Source: an uncultured Oscillospiraceae bacterium (GTDB taxonomy: Bacteria; Bacillota; Clostridia; Oscillospirales; Oscillospiraceae). Taken from it: a stretch of DNA of 64,000 nucleotides. The position numbers were made by a program, and so were the translations under genes. The stretch covers positions 1-64,000 of the forward strand of contig CANQSJ010000005.1 of NCBI GenBank assembly GCA_947626495.1. Direction: 5' to 3'. Of this stretch, positions 16,854 through 26,313 are shown one piece after another; within the stretch, counting starts at the first letter, position 1; every line of letters starts with the position of its first letter. The notes beneath the pieces are model-generated. The model searched no databases. It was not told where the DNA came from and saw nothing but the letters and a program-made list of their open reading frames with translations.

Positions 16854-17201
16854 ATGACGACGCAGATCACGGCGGTGTTTGACGACAGGGACGGGGCGGA
16901 TCTGGCCCTGATGCGGCTTCGGCGCAACGGGATCGAGTTCTCCGTCCAGGAGCTGCGGGCGCCGGACCGGAAGGCCAAGGGGGATATGCCCCTGCTGGGC
17001 ATGAACCCTGTCTACGGCCCGACCGCGGACGCCGGGAGCGTACTGCCGGGCCAGATGTACGCGGCGGTGCTGGGCTCCCGGGCGGTGATGGAGCGCAGCG
17101 CGGCGGCCGCCGGTCAGGCCCGGCTCACCGTGAACGTGCGCACGGATCAGGTCCTCCGGGCCCGGGAGATCATCTCCACGGTGAAGGGCAGAATTATATA
17201 A
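16854..17201 (+). CDS. Small conserved protein, YflT/general-stress-like fold
   Basis: The 115-aa soluble protein starts TAVFDDRDGADLALMRLRRNG, like the ferredoxin-like heat/general-stress (YflT) domain, where strand one leads to a helix that selects pairs of proteins. No catalytic residues are evident. An AGAGGTGG ribosome binding site precedes the start. Assignment is tentative. Confidence 0.5.
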   Translation: MTTQITAVFDDRDGADLALMRLRRNGIEFSVQELRAPDRKAKGDMPLLGMNPVYGPTADAGSVLPGQMYAAVLGSRAVMERSAAAAGQARLTVNVRTDQVLRAREIISTVKGRII

Positions 17202-17216
17202 AAACACCCTATTGGC

Positions 17217-17331
17217 CCCCTTGTGCAAAGGGGGCTGGCAGCGCGCAGCGCTGACCGGGGGATTGTTCTCCGGGGTATAACAACCCCTCCGCCTCGCTGT
17301 CGCTCGGCACCTCCCCTTGCACAGAGGAGGC
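17217..17331. repeat. Small palindromic intergenic repeat (MITE/REP-like)
   Basis: About 115 bp with outer arms GCCCCCTTGTGCAAAGGGGG and CCTCCCCTTGCACAGAGGAGG, an inner GCGCGCAGCGC hairpin and a CCGGGG...CCCCTCCG core. The layout matches the short mobile repeats scattered between genes of many gut Clostridia. It lies between the small gene and rarA, ends two bases before the rarA stop codon and may act as a transcript end. Confidence 0.6.
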
Positions 17332-17332
17332 A

Positions 17333-18598
17333 TTAGCCGTTGCCCTTGATGGCGTCCCAGTATTTTTTGGCGGCCTGCTCGGTCTTGTTGTCGCCGTATT
17401 CATAATAGTGGGCGTCCTTGAGACTGTCAGGCAGATACTGCTGGGCCACCCAGCGGTTGGGGAAGTCGTGGGGGTAGAGATACCCCTGCTCCCGCTCAAA
17501 GCCGGCGCCGTCGGCGTGGACGTTTTGAAGCTGCCTGGGGATGGGCCCGGCCTTGCCCGCCTTCACGTCGGCGATGGCGGCGTCGATGGCCATGCAGCCG
17601 GTGTTGGACTTGGGGCAGGTGGCGAGAAAAATCACCGCCTCCGCCAGGGGCAGCCGGGCCTCCGGCAGGCCCAGCTGCAGCGCCGAGTCCACGCATGCCT
17701 TCACGATGGGCACCGCCAGGGGGTAGGCCAGGCCGATGTCCTCGCTGGCGGAGCACAGGATCCGCCGGCAGGCGCCCAGCAGGTCCCCGGTCTCCAAAAA
17801 CCGGGCCAGGTAGTGCACCGCCGCGTCCGGGTCCGAGCCCCGCATGGACTTCATCAGCGCGGAGAGGATGTCGTAATGCTCGTCCCCGTCCCGGTCGTAG
17901 CGCATGGCGCTGCGCTGGGTCACCGCCCGGGCGTCGGCCATGGTGAACACCAGGCCGTCCTTGCCCACGGGGGCGGTGGTGTAGAGCAGCTCCAGGGTGT
18001 TGAGGCTCTTGCGGGCGTCGCCGCCGCAGGCGGAGGCGATGTAGTCGATCACCCCGTCCTCCGCCGTGACGGAGGTGCCGTCCCGCTGGCGCAGCAGCCG
18101 CAGCACCCGCTCCATGGCCTTTTTCACGTCCGCGGGGGTCAGCTGCTTGAACTCAAACACCGTGCTCCGGGAGAGGATGGCGTTGAACACGCAGAAGTAG
18201 GGGTTCTCCGTGGTGGAGGCGATGAGGGTGATCTTGCCGTTTTCGATGAACTCCAGCAGGGACTGCTGCTGCTTTTTGTTGAAGTACTGGATCTCGTCCA
18301 GATACAGCAGTACCCCCTCCGGGGCCAGGAGGGTGTCCAGCTCCTCGATGATGGCCTTGATGTCGGCCAGGCCCGCCGTGGTGGCGTTCAGACGCCGCAG
18401 GGGCCGGTTGGTGCGCTGGGCGATGATCCGGGCCACGGTGGTCTTGCCGGTGCCGGAGGGGCCGTAGAAGATCATGCAGGGAATCTGGCCGCTCTCCGCG
18501 ATGCGCCGGAGCATCCCGTTCTCGCCCAGGATATGCTCCTGGCCGAACACCTCGTCCAGACTCTGGGGCCGGAATTCATCCGCAAAGGGACGGTACAT
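17333..18598 (-). CDS. rarA: Replication-associated recombination protein A (AAA+ ATPase)
   Basis: The 421-aa MgsA/RarA ATPase acts at stalled replication forks. It begins with the family opening MYRPFADEFRPQSLDEVFGQ. Walker A is GPSGTGKT, Walker B LYLDEIQYF, followed by sensor 1 STTENPYF, the arginine finger region and the C-terminal tetramerisation domain. The start is set at 18598 by similarity of the N-terminus; ATG 18607 and GTG 18628 are alternatives with the same AAGGAA site. Confidence 0.92.
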   Translation of the reverse strand: MYRPFADEFRPQSLDEVFGQEHILGENGMLRRIAESGQIPCMIFYGPSGTGKTTVARIIAQRTNRPLRRLNATTAGLADIKAIIEELDTLLAPEGVLLYLDEIQYFNKKQQQSLLEFIENGKITLIASTTENPYFCVFNAILSRSTVFEFKQLTPADVKKAMERVLRLLRQRDGTSVTAEDGVIDYIASACGGDARKSLNTLELLYTTAPVGKDGLVFTMADARAVTQRSAMRYDRDGDEHYDILSALMKSMRGSDPDAAVHYLARFLETGDLLGACRRILCSASEDIGLAYPLAVPIVKACVDSALQLGLPEARLPLAEAVIFLATCPKSNTGCMAIDAAIADVKAGKAGPIPRQLQNVHADGAGFEREQGYLYPHDFPNRWVAQQYLPDSLKDAHYYEYGDNKTEQAAKKYWDAIKGNG

Positions 18599-18630
18599 AG
18601 GCGTCATTTCCTTTTTGTGAAGATACACAA

Positions 18631-18659
18631 ATTATATAGAAACCACTTTCATTTTGCAA
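18631..18659 (-). promoter_or_regulatory. Promoter of rarA
   Basis: Minus strand: TTGCAA (18654-18659), 17 bp, TATAAT (18631-18636). Confidence 0.75.
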
Positions 18660-18707
18660 CAGGCCGTGGTAAGATTTTGCCCAGAGAGAAAGGCAGGTGT
18701 TGCCCCC

Positions 18708-19352
18708 ATGCGGACGCCGGAACAGGTGAAGCATATCGTGGAGGCGCTGGCGGAGGAATATCCCCTGGCGGACTGCACCCTGGACCACAACGGGGCCTGG
18801 GAGCTGCTGGTGCAGGTGCGCCTGGCGGCCCAGTGCACCGACGAGCGGGTGAATATGATATCCCCGGCGCTGTTCGCCCGGTTCCCCGACGCGGCGGCCA
18901 TGGCCGCCGCCCAGCCGGAGGACGTGGAGCCCTACATCCGCTCCTGCGGGTTTTATCACGGCAAGGCGAAGGACATCGTGGGGGCGGCCCGGATGCTGGT
19001 GGAGGATTTCGGCGGCGTGGTGCCGGACAACATGGAGGACCTTCTAAAGCTCCCCGGCGTGGGGCGCAAAAGCGCCAACCTCATCCTGGGGGACGTGTAC
19101 CGCAAGCCGGGAAGCGTGGTGGTGGACACCCACTGCATCCGCCTGTCCAACCGGATGGGGCTGGTGGACAACATGAAGGACCCGCCCAAGATCGAGACGG
19201 CCCTGCGGGCGATATTGCCGCCGGAGGGCTGCTCCGACTTCTGCCACCGCATCGTCTACCACGGCCGGGCGGTGTGCTCCGCCCGGGCGCCCCGGTGCCA
19301 GGACTGCTGCGTGAAGCAGTGGTGCCAGACCTACGAGAGGGAACATACATAA
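18708..19352 (+). CDS. nth: Endonuclease III (DNA glycosylase/AP lyase)
   Basis: The 214-aa enzyme removes oxidised pyrimidines and cuts the abasic site. The helix-hairpin-helix reads LPGVGRKSAN with the catalytic Lys, and the catalytic Asp lies in VDTHCIRL. The C-terminal [4Fe-4S] cluster has CX6CX2CX5C spacing. The ATG is preceded by a rather distant AAGG. The stop overlaps the next start (TAATG). Confidence 0.93.
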   Translation: MRTPEQVKHIVEALAEEYPLADCTLDHNGAWELLVQVRLAAQCTDERVNMISPALFARFPDAAAMAAAQPEDVEPYIRSCGFYHGKAKDIVGAARMLVEDFGGVVPDNMEDLLKLPGVGRKSANLILGDVYRKPGSVVVDTHCIRLSNRMGLVDNMKDPPKIETALRAILPPEGCSDFCHRIVYHGRAVCSARAPRCQDCCVKQWCQTYEREHT

Positions 19353-20089
19353 TGGCGTACAGCTTTGACAATATCGAGAATTTCCGCCAGCTGGGCGGTC
19401 TCGTCCGGGAGGACGGGGCCCGGGTGAAGGACGGGGTGCTGCTGCGCTCCGGCCATCTGGGCGCGGCGTCGGAGCGCGATCTGGCGCATCTGGCGGATAT
19501 GGGGCTGTGCCTTGTCATCGACATGCGGGACCGGCACGAGCGGGAGCGCCATCCGGACAGGCCCGTGCCCGGCGCGGAGAACGTGTGGCTGCCCCCGGTG
19601 CCGGATCTGGAGGCGGTCATCCCCATCAAGAGCACCGTGCCCCACGAGGTGCGGACGGTGTTTCATGAGTTTTACCGGCTGCTCAGCCTGCATCCGGTGG
19701 CCATCGACGCCTACGCCGCCTTTTTCCAAAAGCTGCTCGCCTCCGAGGGCTGGCCGGTGCTGTGGCACTGCACCCAGGGCAAGGACCGCACCGGCGTGGG
19801 GGCCATGCTGCTGCTCAGCGCCCTGGGCTTCGACCAGGAGACGGTCATCGGGGAATATCTGCGCACCAACGAGTTTGCCCGGACCCAGCTGGAGGGGATG
19901 CGCCTTGCCCGGGCCAGCGAGGAGGAGATCGCCCTGATGGCGGAGGTGTTTCCCGTGTTTGAAACCAATGCCCGGTACTGGTTCGACTGCGTGCGGATCG
20001 AGTACGGCTCCGTGGAGAACTATCTGGAAATGGCCCTGAATCTGGACCCGGGGGACATCGCCCGGCTGGAGCAGTATTATCTGGAATGA
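19352..20089 (+). CDS. Tyrosine-protein phosphatase (IphP/DSP-like)
   Basis: The 245-aa protein has the active-site loop HCTQGKDRTG (Cys nucleophile and Arg of the CX5R motif) near residue 137. The N-terminal FRQLGGL segment is typical of the Y_phosphatase3 family. It may act on phospho-Tyr proteins or phosphoinositides. It is translationally coupled to nth, an association with no known functional reason. Confidence 0.88.
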   Translation: MAYSFDNIENFRQLGGLVREDGARVKDGVLLRSGHLGAASERDLAHLADMGLCLVIDMRDRHERERHPDRPVPGAENVWLPPVPDLEAVIPIKSTVPHEVRTVFHEFYRLLSLHPVAIDAYAAFFQKLLASEGWPVLWHCTQGKDRTGVGAMLLLSALGFDQETVIGEYLRTNEFARTQLEGMRLARASEEEIALMAEVFPVFETNARYWFDCVRIEYGSVENYLEMALNLDPGDIARLEQYYLE

Positions 20090-20126
20090 CCCGGGCCGCC
20101 CTCCGGCCGGTCCGCCCAAAAGCAAA

Positions 20127-20161
20127 GATCCGCGCCCTCTCTCCGGGAGAGGGCGCGGATC
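20127..20161. terminator. Bidirectional terminator
   Basis: A 15-bp stem GATCCGCGCCCTCTC with loop TCCG lies between the convergent phosphatase and malQ. The minus side is followed by TTTGCTTTT. Confidence 0.8.
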
Positions 20162-20206
20162 GCGTCTATGGTTTTATCCGGCCCGGCAGACGGGCCTTTT
20201 CCAGGC

Positions 20207-21688
20207 TCACCGGCCGAAGAGGACGGTGAGCTCTTTGATCTTTTTCGCCAGGGCGGGACTGGCCGCGCCGGGCGCCATCCGCCACTGCCAGTTGCCGTCG
20301 GGGATGCCGGGACGGTTCATCCGGGCCTGATCTCCCAGCTCCAGATAATCCTGCATCTGGGCGATGAAGATCCGGGACACGGAGCCCATGCCGCCCCGGA
20401 GGATGCCCCAGTCGTAGCCCTCCTCCTGGTTCAGACCCAGATACGCCTTGGCCTTGGCCACATCCAGGGGGTCTGCCTCGGCCAGCCAGCCCCGGAGGGT
20501 GGTGTTGTCGTGGGCGCCGGTGTAGCAGATGCTGTTCACCGGGCAGCGGTGGGGCAGATAGTCGCTCTCGCCCTGGTGGCCGAAGGCGAACTGGAGCACC
20601 TTCATCCCCGGGAAGCCGGACAGATCCAGCAGCGCCTGGACCTCCTTGGTGACATAGCCCAGGTCCTCGGCGATGATGAGGCTGCGGGGGAACTTCTCCC
20701 GGAGCATTTTTATGAAGGCGGCGCCCGGTCCGGGCTCCCAGCGGCCGGTGGCGGCGGTGGGGGCGTCGCTGGGCACGGCCCAGTAGCTCTCCAGACCCCG
20801 GAAGTGGTCCAAACGGGCCACGTCGAACCGGTCCAGGGTGGCGCGCATCCGCTTCTCCCACCAGGAGAAGCCGTCCTGCTCCATCCGCCGCCAGTCATAG
20901 AGGGGGTTGCCCCAGAGCTGGCCGTCGGCGGTGAAAGCGTCGGGGGGCACGCCCGCCACGGCGGTGGGCAGATTCTCCTCGTCCAGCTGGAACATGTCCG
21001 GGTTGGCCCACACGTCGGCGGAGTCCAGCGCCACATAGATGGGCAGATCCCCGATGAGCTGCACGCCCTTCTTTCCGGCGTAGGCCTTCAGTGCGTCCCA
21101 CTGCTTGCTGAACAGGTACTGCAGGTAGGTGAAAAACCGCACGTCCCGGTCCAGCTCCTGGGTCCAGCGCTCCACGGCGGCCGGCTTCCGCAGCCGGATG
21201 TCCGCCAGGGGCCAGCTGGTCCAGGCGGCCATGGAGAAATGGCGCTTCAGGGCCATGAAGAGGGCGTAGTCCGGCAGCCAGGCGCGGTTTTTCGCCGCGA
21301 AGGACGCCACCGCCACCCGGTCCGCCTTCCAGCCCCGGTCAAAGGCCTTCTCCAGCAGGGAGAAGCGGGCCTGGTACACCGCGCCGTAATCCACCCGTTC
21401 GGGGTCGCTCCCCCAGAAGGGGGCGGCGATCTCCTCGGCGGTGAGGAGCCCGTCGGCCGCCAGGGCGTCCAGGTCTATGTAATAGGGATTGCCGGCGAAG
21501 GCGGAGAAGGACTGGTAGGGCGAGTCGCCGTAGCTGATCGGCCCCACCGGGAGCATCTGCCAGTATTTCTGGCCGGCGTCGGCCAGAAAGTCTATGAAGT
21601 CGTATGCCGCCTTCCCCAGGGTGCCGATGCCGTGGGGAGAGGGGAGGGACGAGACGGAGAGAAGGATGCCTGCTGCGCGGTCCATCAT
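20207..21688 (-). CDS. malQ: 4-alpha-glucanotransferase (amylomaltase, GH77)
   Basis: The 493-aa protein transfers maltodextrin chains during glycogen/maltose use. GH77 marks include GDSPYQSFSAFAGNPYYID near the start, LIGDLPIYVALDSADVWA, the nucleophile region DVARLDHFRG, the acid/base IIAEDLG and the late segment YTGAHDNTTLRGW. The ATG at 21688 has GGAAAGGAA upstream. It is monocistronic. Confidence 0.94.
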   Translation of the reverse strand: MMDRAAGILLSVSSLPSPHGIGTLGKAAYDFIDFLADAGQKYWQMLPVGPISYGDSPYQSFSAFAGNPYYIDLDALAADGLLTAEEIAAPFWGSDPERVDYGAVYQARFSLLEKAFDRGWKADRVAVASFAAKNRAWLPDYALFMALKRHFSMAAWTSWPLADIRLRKPAAVERWTQELDRDVRFFTYLQYLFSKQWDALKAYAGKKGVQLIGDLPIYVALDSADVWANPDMFQLDEENLPTAVAGVPPDAFTADGQLWGNPLYDWRRMEQDGFSWWEKRMRATLDRFDVARLDHFRGLESYWAVPSDAPTAATGRWEPGPGAAFIKMLREKFPRSLIIAEDLGYVTKEVQALLDLSGFPGMKVLQFAFGHQGESDYLPHRCPVNSICYTGAHDNTTLRGWLAEADPLDVAKAKAYLGLNQEEGYDWGILRGGMGSVSRIFIAQMQDYLELGDQARMNRPGIPDGNWQWRMAPGAASPALAKKIKELTVLFGR

Positions 21689-22097
21689 ATCTGATTCCTT
21701 TCCTGGCGCCGCGTCGCGCGGTGCGCTGCGCGGGGCCGGCCGCGTTCCCGGCGGCCGGGGGCCTCCCTGTTTTATGTCCAAGCGTGGGCCCGCGGGGAGG
21801 GGTGAACGGGTCCTCGTTGTGAAATATACACGGAAAATCGGGTCCTGTCAAGGCAACTGTCGTACACAATCATGGGGCCGGCGGCGGGGCGTCCGTCCGC
21901 CGGGAGCGGACATGCGCCGCGGATTTGGCCGTTTGCGCAAATTTCATACCCGGATGCCGGGAAAAATCATGGATTTTTGGTCTGGAAATCCGCCGGACCG
22001 GCGGCTATAATGTGCCCTGATCCGCAGATCGGGCCGGCGCGGCGGGCCGGTCCGGGCGCGGAGAGATATCCCATTTTCCAAGGAGGAAACATATTTC
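21689..22097. other. Intergenic region between malQ and the MATE gene
   Basis: These 409 bp hold no gene I can support. The right part carries the MATE promoter. Several GC-rich dyads (for example 21990-22004) are present, but no known riboswitch was recognised. Confidence 0.5.
21983..22011 (+). promoter_or_regulatory. MATE promoter with a palindrome in the spacer
   Basis: TGGAAA (21983-21988), 17 bp, TATAAT (22006-22011). The spacer is almost filled by the palindrome CCGCCGGACCGGCGG (21990-22004), a position suited to a regulator that clamps or twists the promoter. Confidence 0.6.
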
Positions 22098-23588
22098 GTG
22101 ACCAAAAATCTGACGACCGGCAGCCCCATGAAGCTGATCCTCGGCTTTGCCGTTCCCACCCTGTTCGGGCTGCTCTTTCAACAGATGTACAATATGGTAG
22201 ACACCATGATCGTGGGCCGTCTGCTGGGGGCCCGGGCGCTGGCGTCCGTGGGCGCCACCGGGTCCATCAACTTTCTCATCATCGGCTTCTGCACCGGCGT
22301 GTGCGCCGGCTTCGCCATCCCCGTGGCCCGGCAGATGGGGGCGGGGGAGATGAGCCTGATGCGCCGGTACACCGCCAACGCGGCCTATCTGGCGGCGGCG
22401 TTCGCCGTGCTGCTGACGGCGGCGACGGGCCTGGCCTGCGGCGGCATCCTCACCCTGATGGACACCCCGTCGGATATCTATGCCGACGCTTACCGTTATA
22501 TCTTCATCATCTTCATGGGCATCCCCGCCACGGTTTTGTATAACCTGCTGGCGGGCGTGCTCCGCTCCCTGGGGGACAGCCGCACGCCGGTGATCTTCCT
22601 GGCGCTGTCGTCGCTGGTGAACATCGCTTTGGACGTGACGCTGATCCTGTACGGGAACATGGGCGTGGCCGGGGCGGCCCTGGCCACGGTGATCAGCCAG
22701 GCGGTATCGGGCCTGGCCTGCCTGGCCACCGTGATCCGGCGCTTTCCCGTGCTGCGCATGACGGGGAGCGAGCGGCGGCTCAGCGGAAAGCTGTGCCGGG
22801 ACCTGTGCGCCATGGGCCTGCCCATGGGGCTGCAGTACTCCGTCACCGCCGTGGGGTCCATCATCCTCCAGTCCGCCGTCAACGGCCTGGGCAGCATGAC
22901 CGTGGCGGCGGTGGCCGCCGGGGCGAAGCTGTTCGGGCTGCTGGCCTGCCCCTTCGACGCGCTGGGCGGCGCCATGGCCACCTTCTGCGGCCAGAACGTG
23001 GGCGCGGGGAAGCTGGACCGGCTGGGCAAGGGCGTGAAGGCCGCGTCGCTGCTGGGCCTGGGCTGGTCCGTGGCGGCGGCGGGCGCCATGGCGGCGTTCG
23101 CCCCCGGGTGCGCTGCCTGGTTCATCGACAGCGCCCAGAGCGGGGAGGCGGAGGTCCTCATCGGACTGGTCAGCCGCTACATCCGCGCGGAAACGCTGTT
23201 TTTCTTCCCCCTGGCGCTGGTGAACGTGCTGCGCTTCTCCATCCAGGGGATGGGCTACAGCCTGTTCGCCGTGCTGTCCGGGGCGATGGAGATGCTGGCC
23301 CGGATGGCGATGGGGTGGCTGGCGGTGCCCGCCTTCGGATTCTCCGCGGTGTGCCTGGCCTCGCCCTTCGCGTGGATGAGCGCGGATCTGTTTCTGATCC
23401 CCGCCTGCCTGGTGTGCATCCGGCGGCTGTACCGGCGCCGGGAGCGGTTCCAGCGCCAGGAGTCCCTCCGGAAGCGGGAGCCGGTACGCCTTCGCGGCCG
23501 GGCCCGCTGGTATGCCGACCCGACCCAGCTGCACCGCCACCGGGACCGCCGCCCGGATACCGCCCATCCCCACCGGAGGATCGCGTAA
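22098..23588 (+). CDS. MATE-family multidrug/metabolite exporter
   Basis: The 496-aa integral membrane antiporter has 12 predicted helices in two repeats, opening with the family segment LILGFAVPTLFGLLFQQMYNMVDTMIVGR. It starts with GTG, 11 bases after AAGGAGG. The last 45 residues are very rich in Arg and His and unlike the usual short MATE tail, so a late frameshift or natural extension is possible. Confidence 0.92.
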   Translation: MTKNLTTGSPMKLILGFAVPTLFGLLFQQMYNMVDTMIVGRLLGARALASVGATGSINFLIIGFCTGVCAGFAIPVARQMGAGEMSLMRRYTANAAYLAAAFAVLLTAATGLACGGILTLMDTPSDIYADAYRYIFIIFMGIPATVLYNLLAGVLRSLGDSRTPVIFLALSSLVNIALDVTLILYGNMGVAGAALATVISQAVSGLACLATVIRRFPVLRMTGSERRLSGKLCRDLCAMGLPMGLQYSVTAVGSIILQSAVNGLGSMTVAAVAAGAKLFGLLACPFDALGGAMATFCGQNVGAGKLDRLGKGVKAASLLGLGWSVAAAGAMAAFAPGCAAWFIDSAQSGEAEVLIGLVSRYIRAETLFFFPLALVNVLRFSIQGMGYSLFAVLSGAMEMLARMAMGWLAVPAFGFSAVCLASPFAWMSADLFLIPACLVCIRRLYRRRERFQRQESLRKREPVRLRGRARWYADPTQLHRHRDRRPDTAHPHRRIA

Positions 23589-23598
23589 AAAACAAACA

Positions 23599-23629
23599 CC
23601 GCCGGAGGCGTCTGCCTCCGGCGGCTTTT
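23599..23629. terminator. Bidirectional terminator
   Basis: An 11-bp stem CCGCCGGAGGC with loop GTCT and TTTT after it; A-rich on the other side. It lies between the convergent MATE and M56 genes. Confidence 0.88.
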
Positions 23630-23640
23630 ATCTGCCTGGC

Positions 23641-25938
23641 TCAGCTCACGACGTAGCTGACGATGAATTCCACGGAATACTCCCCCTCGTTGGTCAGGCA
23701 CAGCTCATAGCTCCCGGCCTGCCCGGGATAGAAGGAGACGGTCTGCATCTGGCCGGCCTGCAGCTGAATGGGCCTGCTTATGCCGGAGCCGTCCTCGCGC
23801 TCCAGGGACACGGTGATGGCGGCGTCCGTCCGGGTCTGGATGCCCACCGACACGGCGTTGCCCACGGCGGCGGTAACCTCGGCCACCAGGACGCTCGCGC
23901 CGCTCTCCAGCTGGCCATAGGGGACGCCGTCGGCCTGGGCGAAGAATTCCACATATCTCTCATCAGGCGGGACGGTGACCGTGCCGTCGGGCTCCGCCAG
24001 GGGCAGGGCGATCTCCTGCGCCCGGGCATTCTCCCGGCGCAGGGCGTCCCACTGGGCCTGCTCCTCCTCTGTGGCCGGGCGCAGGCCGGTCAGCTCCCCG
24101 TCAGCATACACGGCGATCAGTTCGATGGCGTCCTCGGGCCAGCCGTCCCCGGCGTGGGGCGTGATCCAGATGCCCGCCGTCTCATCCCACAGGCCCCGGA
24201 CCGGGTATTTCCGCCCGTCGGCGTCGGTCCAGGTCAGGGTGATCTCGTCGCTGGCGGGGTCATAGCTGCACCACACCTGGAAGGGGAGATAGGGCGCCAG
24301 AGCCTCGTCCAGGGCGTCCAGTTCCTCCTGCCGGCCCTCGGGCATCTGGTACACCACCCGGTAGAGCTCCTCGTCCACCGCCACGTTCATGGCGTCCGCC
24401 ACGTCCGGCTCGGCCATCAGCGTTTCCAGCGCAGCCAGCTGCTCCTCCGTCAGGGGCACGCTCTCTCCGCCGTTGAAGCTGTAGGTGACGGCGTCCCCCG
24501 GGACGATGCTCACCTGGCCGCCGCTCTCCGGGACGGGGTCCGCGTCGTCCTGCATCAGGACCGCGTCGGCGGAGCCGTCCACGGACTTGGACACCAGCAG
24601 GCCGTTTTTGATCTCTTCCAGGATCTGCTCGTACATCTCGATGGTCTCGTCGATCTTCTCCTGGGTCCAGGTGAACCAGCCGTCGCCATTGGTCCAGGCC
24701 CTCTCGCCCAGGCAGCCTTGCAGATCGATCTTCTCCTGCTCCAGCCAGGCGGCGTACTCCTCGGCGGTCCACCACTCCACCTCTGCGGGCTCAAAGAGCA
24801 GCTTATACTCCTGCTGGGTCATGCTCACCGGCTTTCCATCGGCGGTGAACACGTACACGGTCCCGTCCTGGGTCTGGACCACGTCGCCGGTAAGCACGGT
24901 GGACACACCGTCGGACAGGATGATATAGGTGGGCGCGTCGGCGCCGCCGATCACCGCCTCATCCGCCGCCTCGTCCTCCGGCGCGGCGGTGGCGAACGCC
25001 GCCCCCACGGTGAGCACCAGGGCCAGCGCCAAAAGGGTGCTCAAAAATGATCTGGGTTTTATCTTCATGATAGAATGGATCCTTTCTTCGATGGCGTTTT
25101 TGGAAAAGCCGCTGGCCAGAGCCGTCAGGCCTGCCCGGCGCTCCTCCATGTCCAGCAGCGTCCGGGCATAGTCCCGCCGGGCCTGGGGGCCCATGGCGCG
25201 GATCACCGCCCGGTCACAGGCCCGCTCCATGTCCCGGCAGGCCAGCGCCCGCATCAGCCACACCAGCGGGTTGAACCAGTGCAGGCATAGCGCCGCCGCC
25301 AGGGCCAGCTTCCGGGCCGTGTCCAGCCGGCGGATGTGGGCCTGCTCGTGGGCCAGCACGAATCCGGCGGCCCCCTCCGGCAGGGAGCGGGGCAGCAGGA
25401 TCACCGGGCGGAGGATGCCGTAGGTCAGCGGCGCGGCGGCGTCCTCCGTCAGGCGCACCGCCACCCGCCGGCGGAGGGGACGCGCGGCCGGAATTTGGTT
25501 TACATAATTTTCTTGTGTGGCCTCCGCCGCCCGGAACCGGCGGCAGGCGCGGATGTAGCCGGCCAGAAACACCCCGGCGCACAGCGCCGCGCCCGTCAGC
25601 CACAGGACCGTGGCGATGGGAAAGGGACGCCCCGGAGCGGCGGAGCCGGCTGTGGGGATATTTTGAATTATGTCAACTGCATGCGACGTCCCCTGGCCCG
25701 GGGCCGCGACGGCGGTGTAGACAGGCCCGGGCCCGGCGGCATGGGACAAGGCCCGGCGGATCAGGGTCCAGGCGCTCCACCGGAAGGGCAGGCGCACCGG
25801 CACCATCAGCCGCAGCCACGCCACGGCCCACAGCGCCTCGAACATGCCCACGGGCAGCCGGTCCTTTGCCAACCCCCGGAGCAGGGCCGCCGCCAGGATG
25901 ATGAGGCCCCCGGCCAGGCTCATTTCCAGCAGGCTCAT
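23641..25938 (-). CDS. M56-family membrane metallopeptidase (BlaR1/MecR1-like)
   Basis: The 765-aa protein has N-terminal membrane helices and the zinc-protease motif HEQAH at about 200-215. A further helix near RSFLSTLLALALVLTVGAAF leads to a long extracellular part. This part lacks the SxxK penicillin-sensor domain of true BlaR1, so the signal is probably not a beta-lactam. It contains the ADAPT-type motif common in M56 proteins of Clostridia. The gene starts five bases after blaI. Confidence 0.85.
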   Translation of the reverse strand: MSLLEMSLAGGLIILAAALLRGLAKDRLPVGMFEALWAVAWLRLMVPVRLPFRWSAWTLIRRALSHAAGPGPVYTAVAAPGQGTSHAVDIIQNIPTAGSAAPGRPFPIATVLWLTGAALCAGVFLAGYIRACRRFRAAEATQENYVNQIPAARPLRRRVAVRLTEDAAAPLTYGILRPVILLPRSLPEGAAGFVLAHEQAHIRRLDTARKLALAAALCLHWFNPLVWLMRALACRDMERACDRAVIRAMGPQARRDYARTLLDMEERRAGLTALASGFSKNAIEERIHSIMKIKPRSFLSTLLALALVLTVGAAFATAAPEDEAADEAVIGGADAPTYIILSDGVSTVLTGDVVQTQDGTVYVFTADGKPVSMTQQEYKLLFEPAEVEWWTAEEYAAWLEQEKIDLQGCLGERAWTNGDGWFTWTQEKIDETIEMYEQILEEIKNGLLVSKSVDGSADAVLMQDDADPVPESGGQVSIVPGDAVTYSFNGGESVPLTEEQLAALETLMAEPDVADAMNVAVDEELYRVVYQMPEGRQEELDALDEALAPYLPFQVWCSYDPASDEITLTWTDADGRKYPVRGLWDETAGIWITPHAGDGWPEDAIELIAVYADGELTGLRPATEEEQAQWDALRRENARAQEIALPLAEPDGTVTVPPDERYVEFFAQADGVPYGQLESGASVLVAEVTAAVGNAVSVGIQTRTDAAITVSLEREDGSGISRPIQLQAGQMQTVSFYPGQAGSYELCLTNEGEYSVEFIVSYVVS

Positions 25939-25943
25939 ACCGC

Positions 25944-26297
25944 TCACTCCTGCCGGTCGATCCAGTCCCGCAGCCGGTCGATCTGCTCCCTGGTGAGGGC
26001 GTTGCCCTCCAGCAGGGAGGCGAACAGCGCCTCCGCCGAGCCGTCGAACAGCTTCGCCACCAGCTCGCTGGTCTCCGAGGCCTGGACGGCCTGCTTGCTG
26101 ATGAGGGCGTGGCAGAGAAAGCCCGGCTCCGAGCGCCGGATGGCCCCCTTGGCCACGCACTTTTTGATGACGGTGTAGGTGGTGTTCATGTTCCAGCCCA
26201 CGGTGTCCGCCAGGATGTTGCTGATCTGTTTGGCGGTGGTGTCCCCCCGCCGCCACAGCACGTCCATCACCTTCAGCTCCGAGTCGTACAGCTTCAT
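25944..26297 (-). CDS. blaI: BlaI/MecI-type repressor
   Basis: The 117-aa winged-helix repressor is cleaved or released after signalling by its M56 partner. Its N-terminus MKLYDSELKVMDVLW and the helix NTTYTVIKKCVAKGAIRR fit the family. It is first in the blaI-M56 operon and should bind three dyads in its own promoter. No beta-lactamase gene is nearby. Confidence 0.9.
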   Translation of the reverse strand: MKLYDSELKVMDVLWRRGDTTAKQISNILADTVGWNMNTTYTVIKKCVAKGAIRRSEPGFLCHALISKQAVQASETSELVAKLFDGSAEALFASLLEGNALTREQIDRLRDWIDRQE

Positions 26298-26313
26298 GGC
26301 GTCTTCCTTTCAC

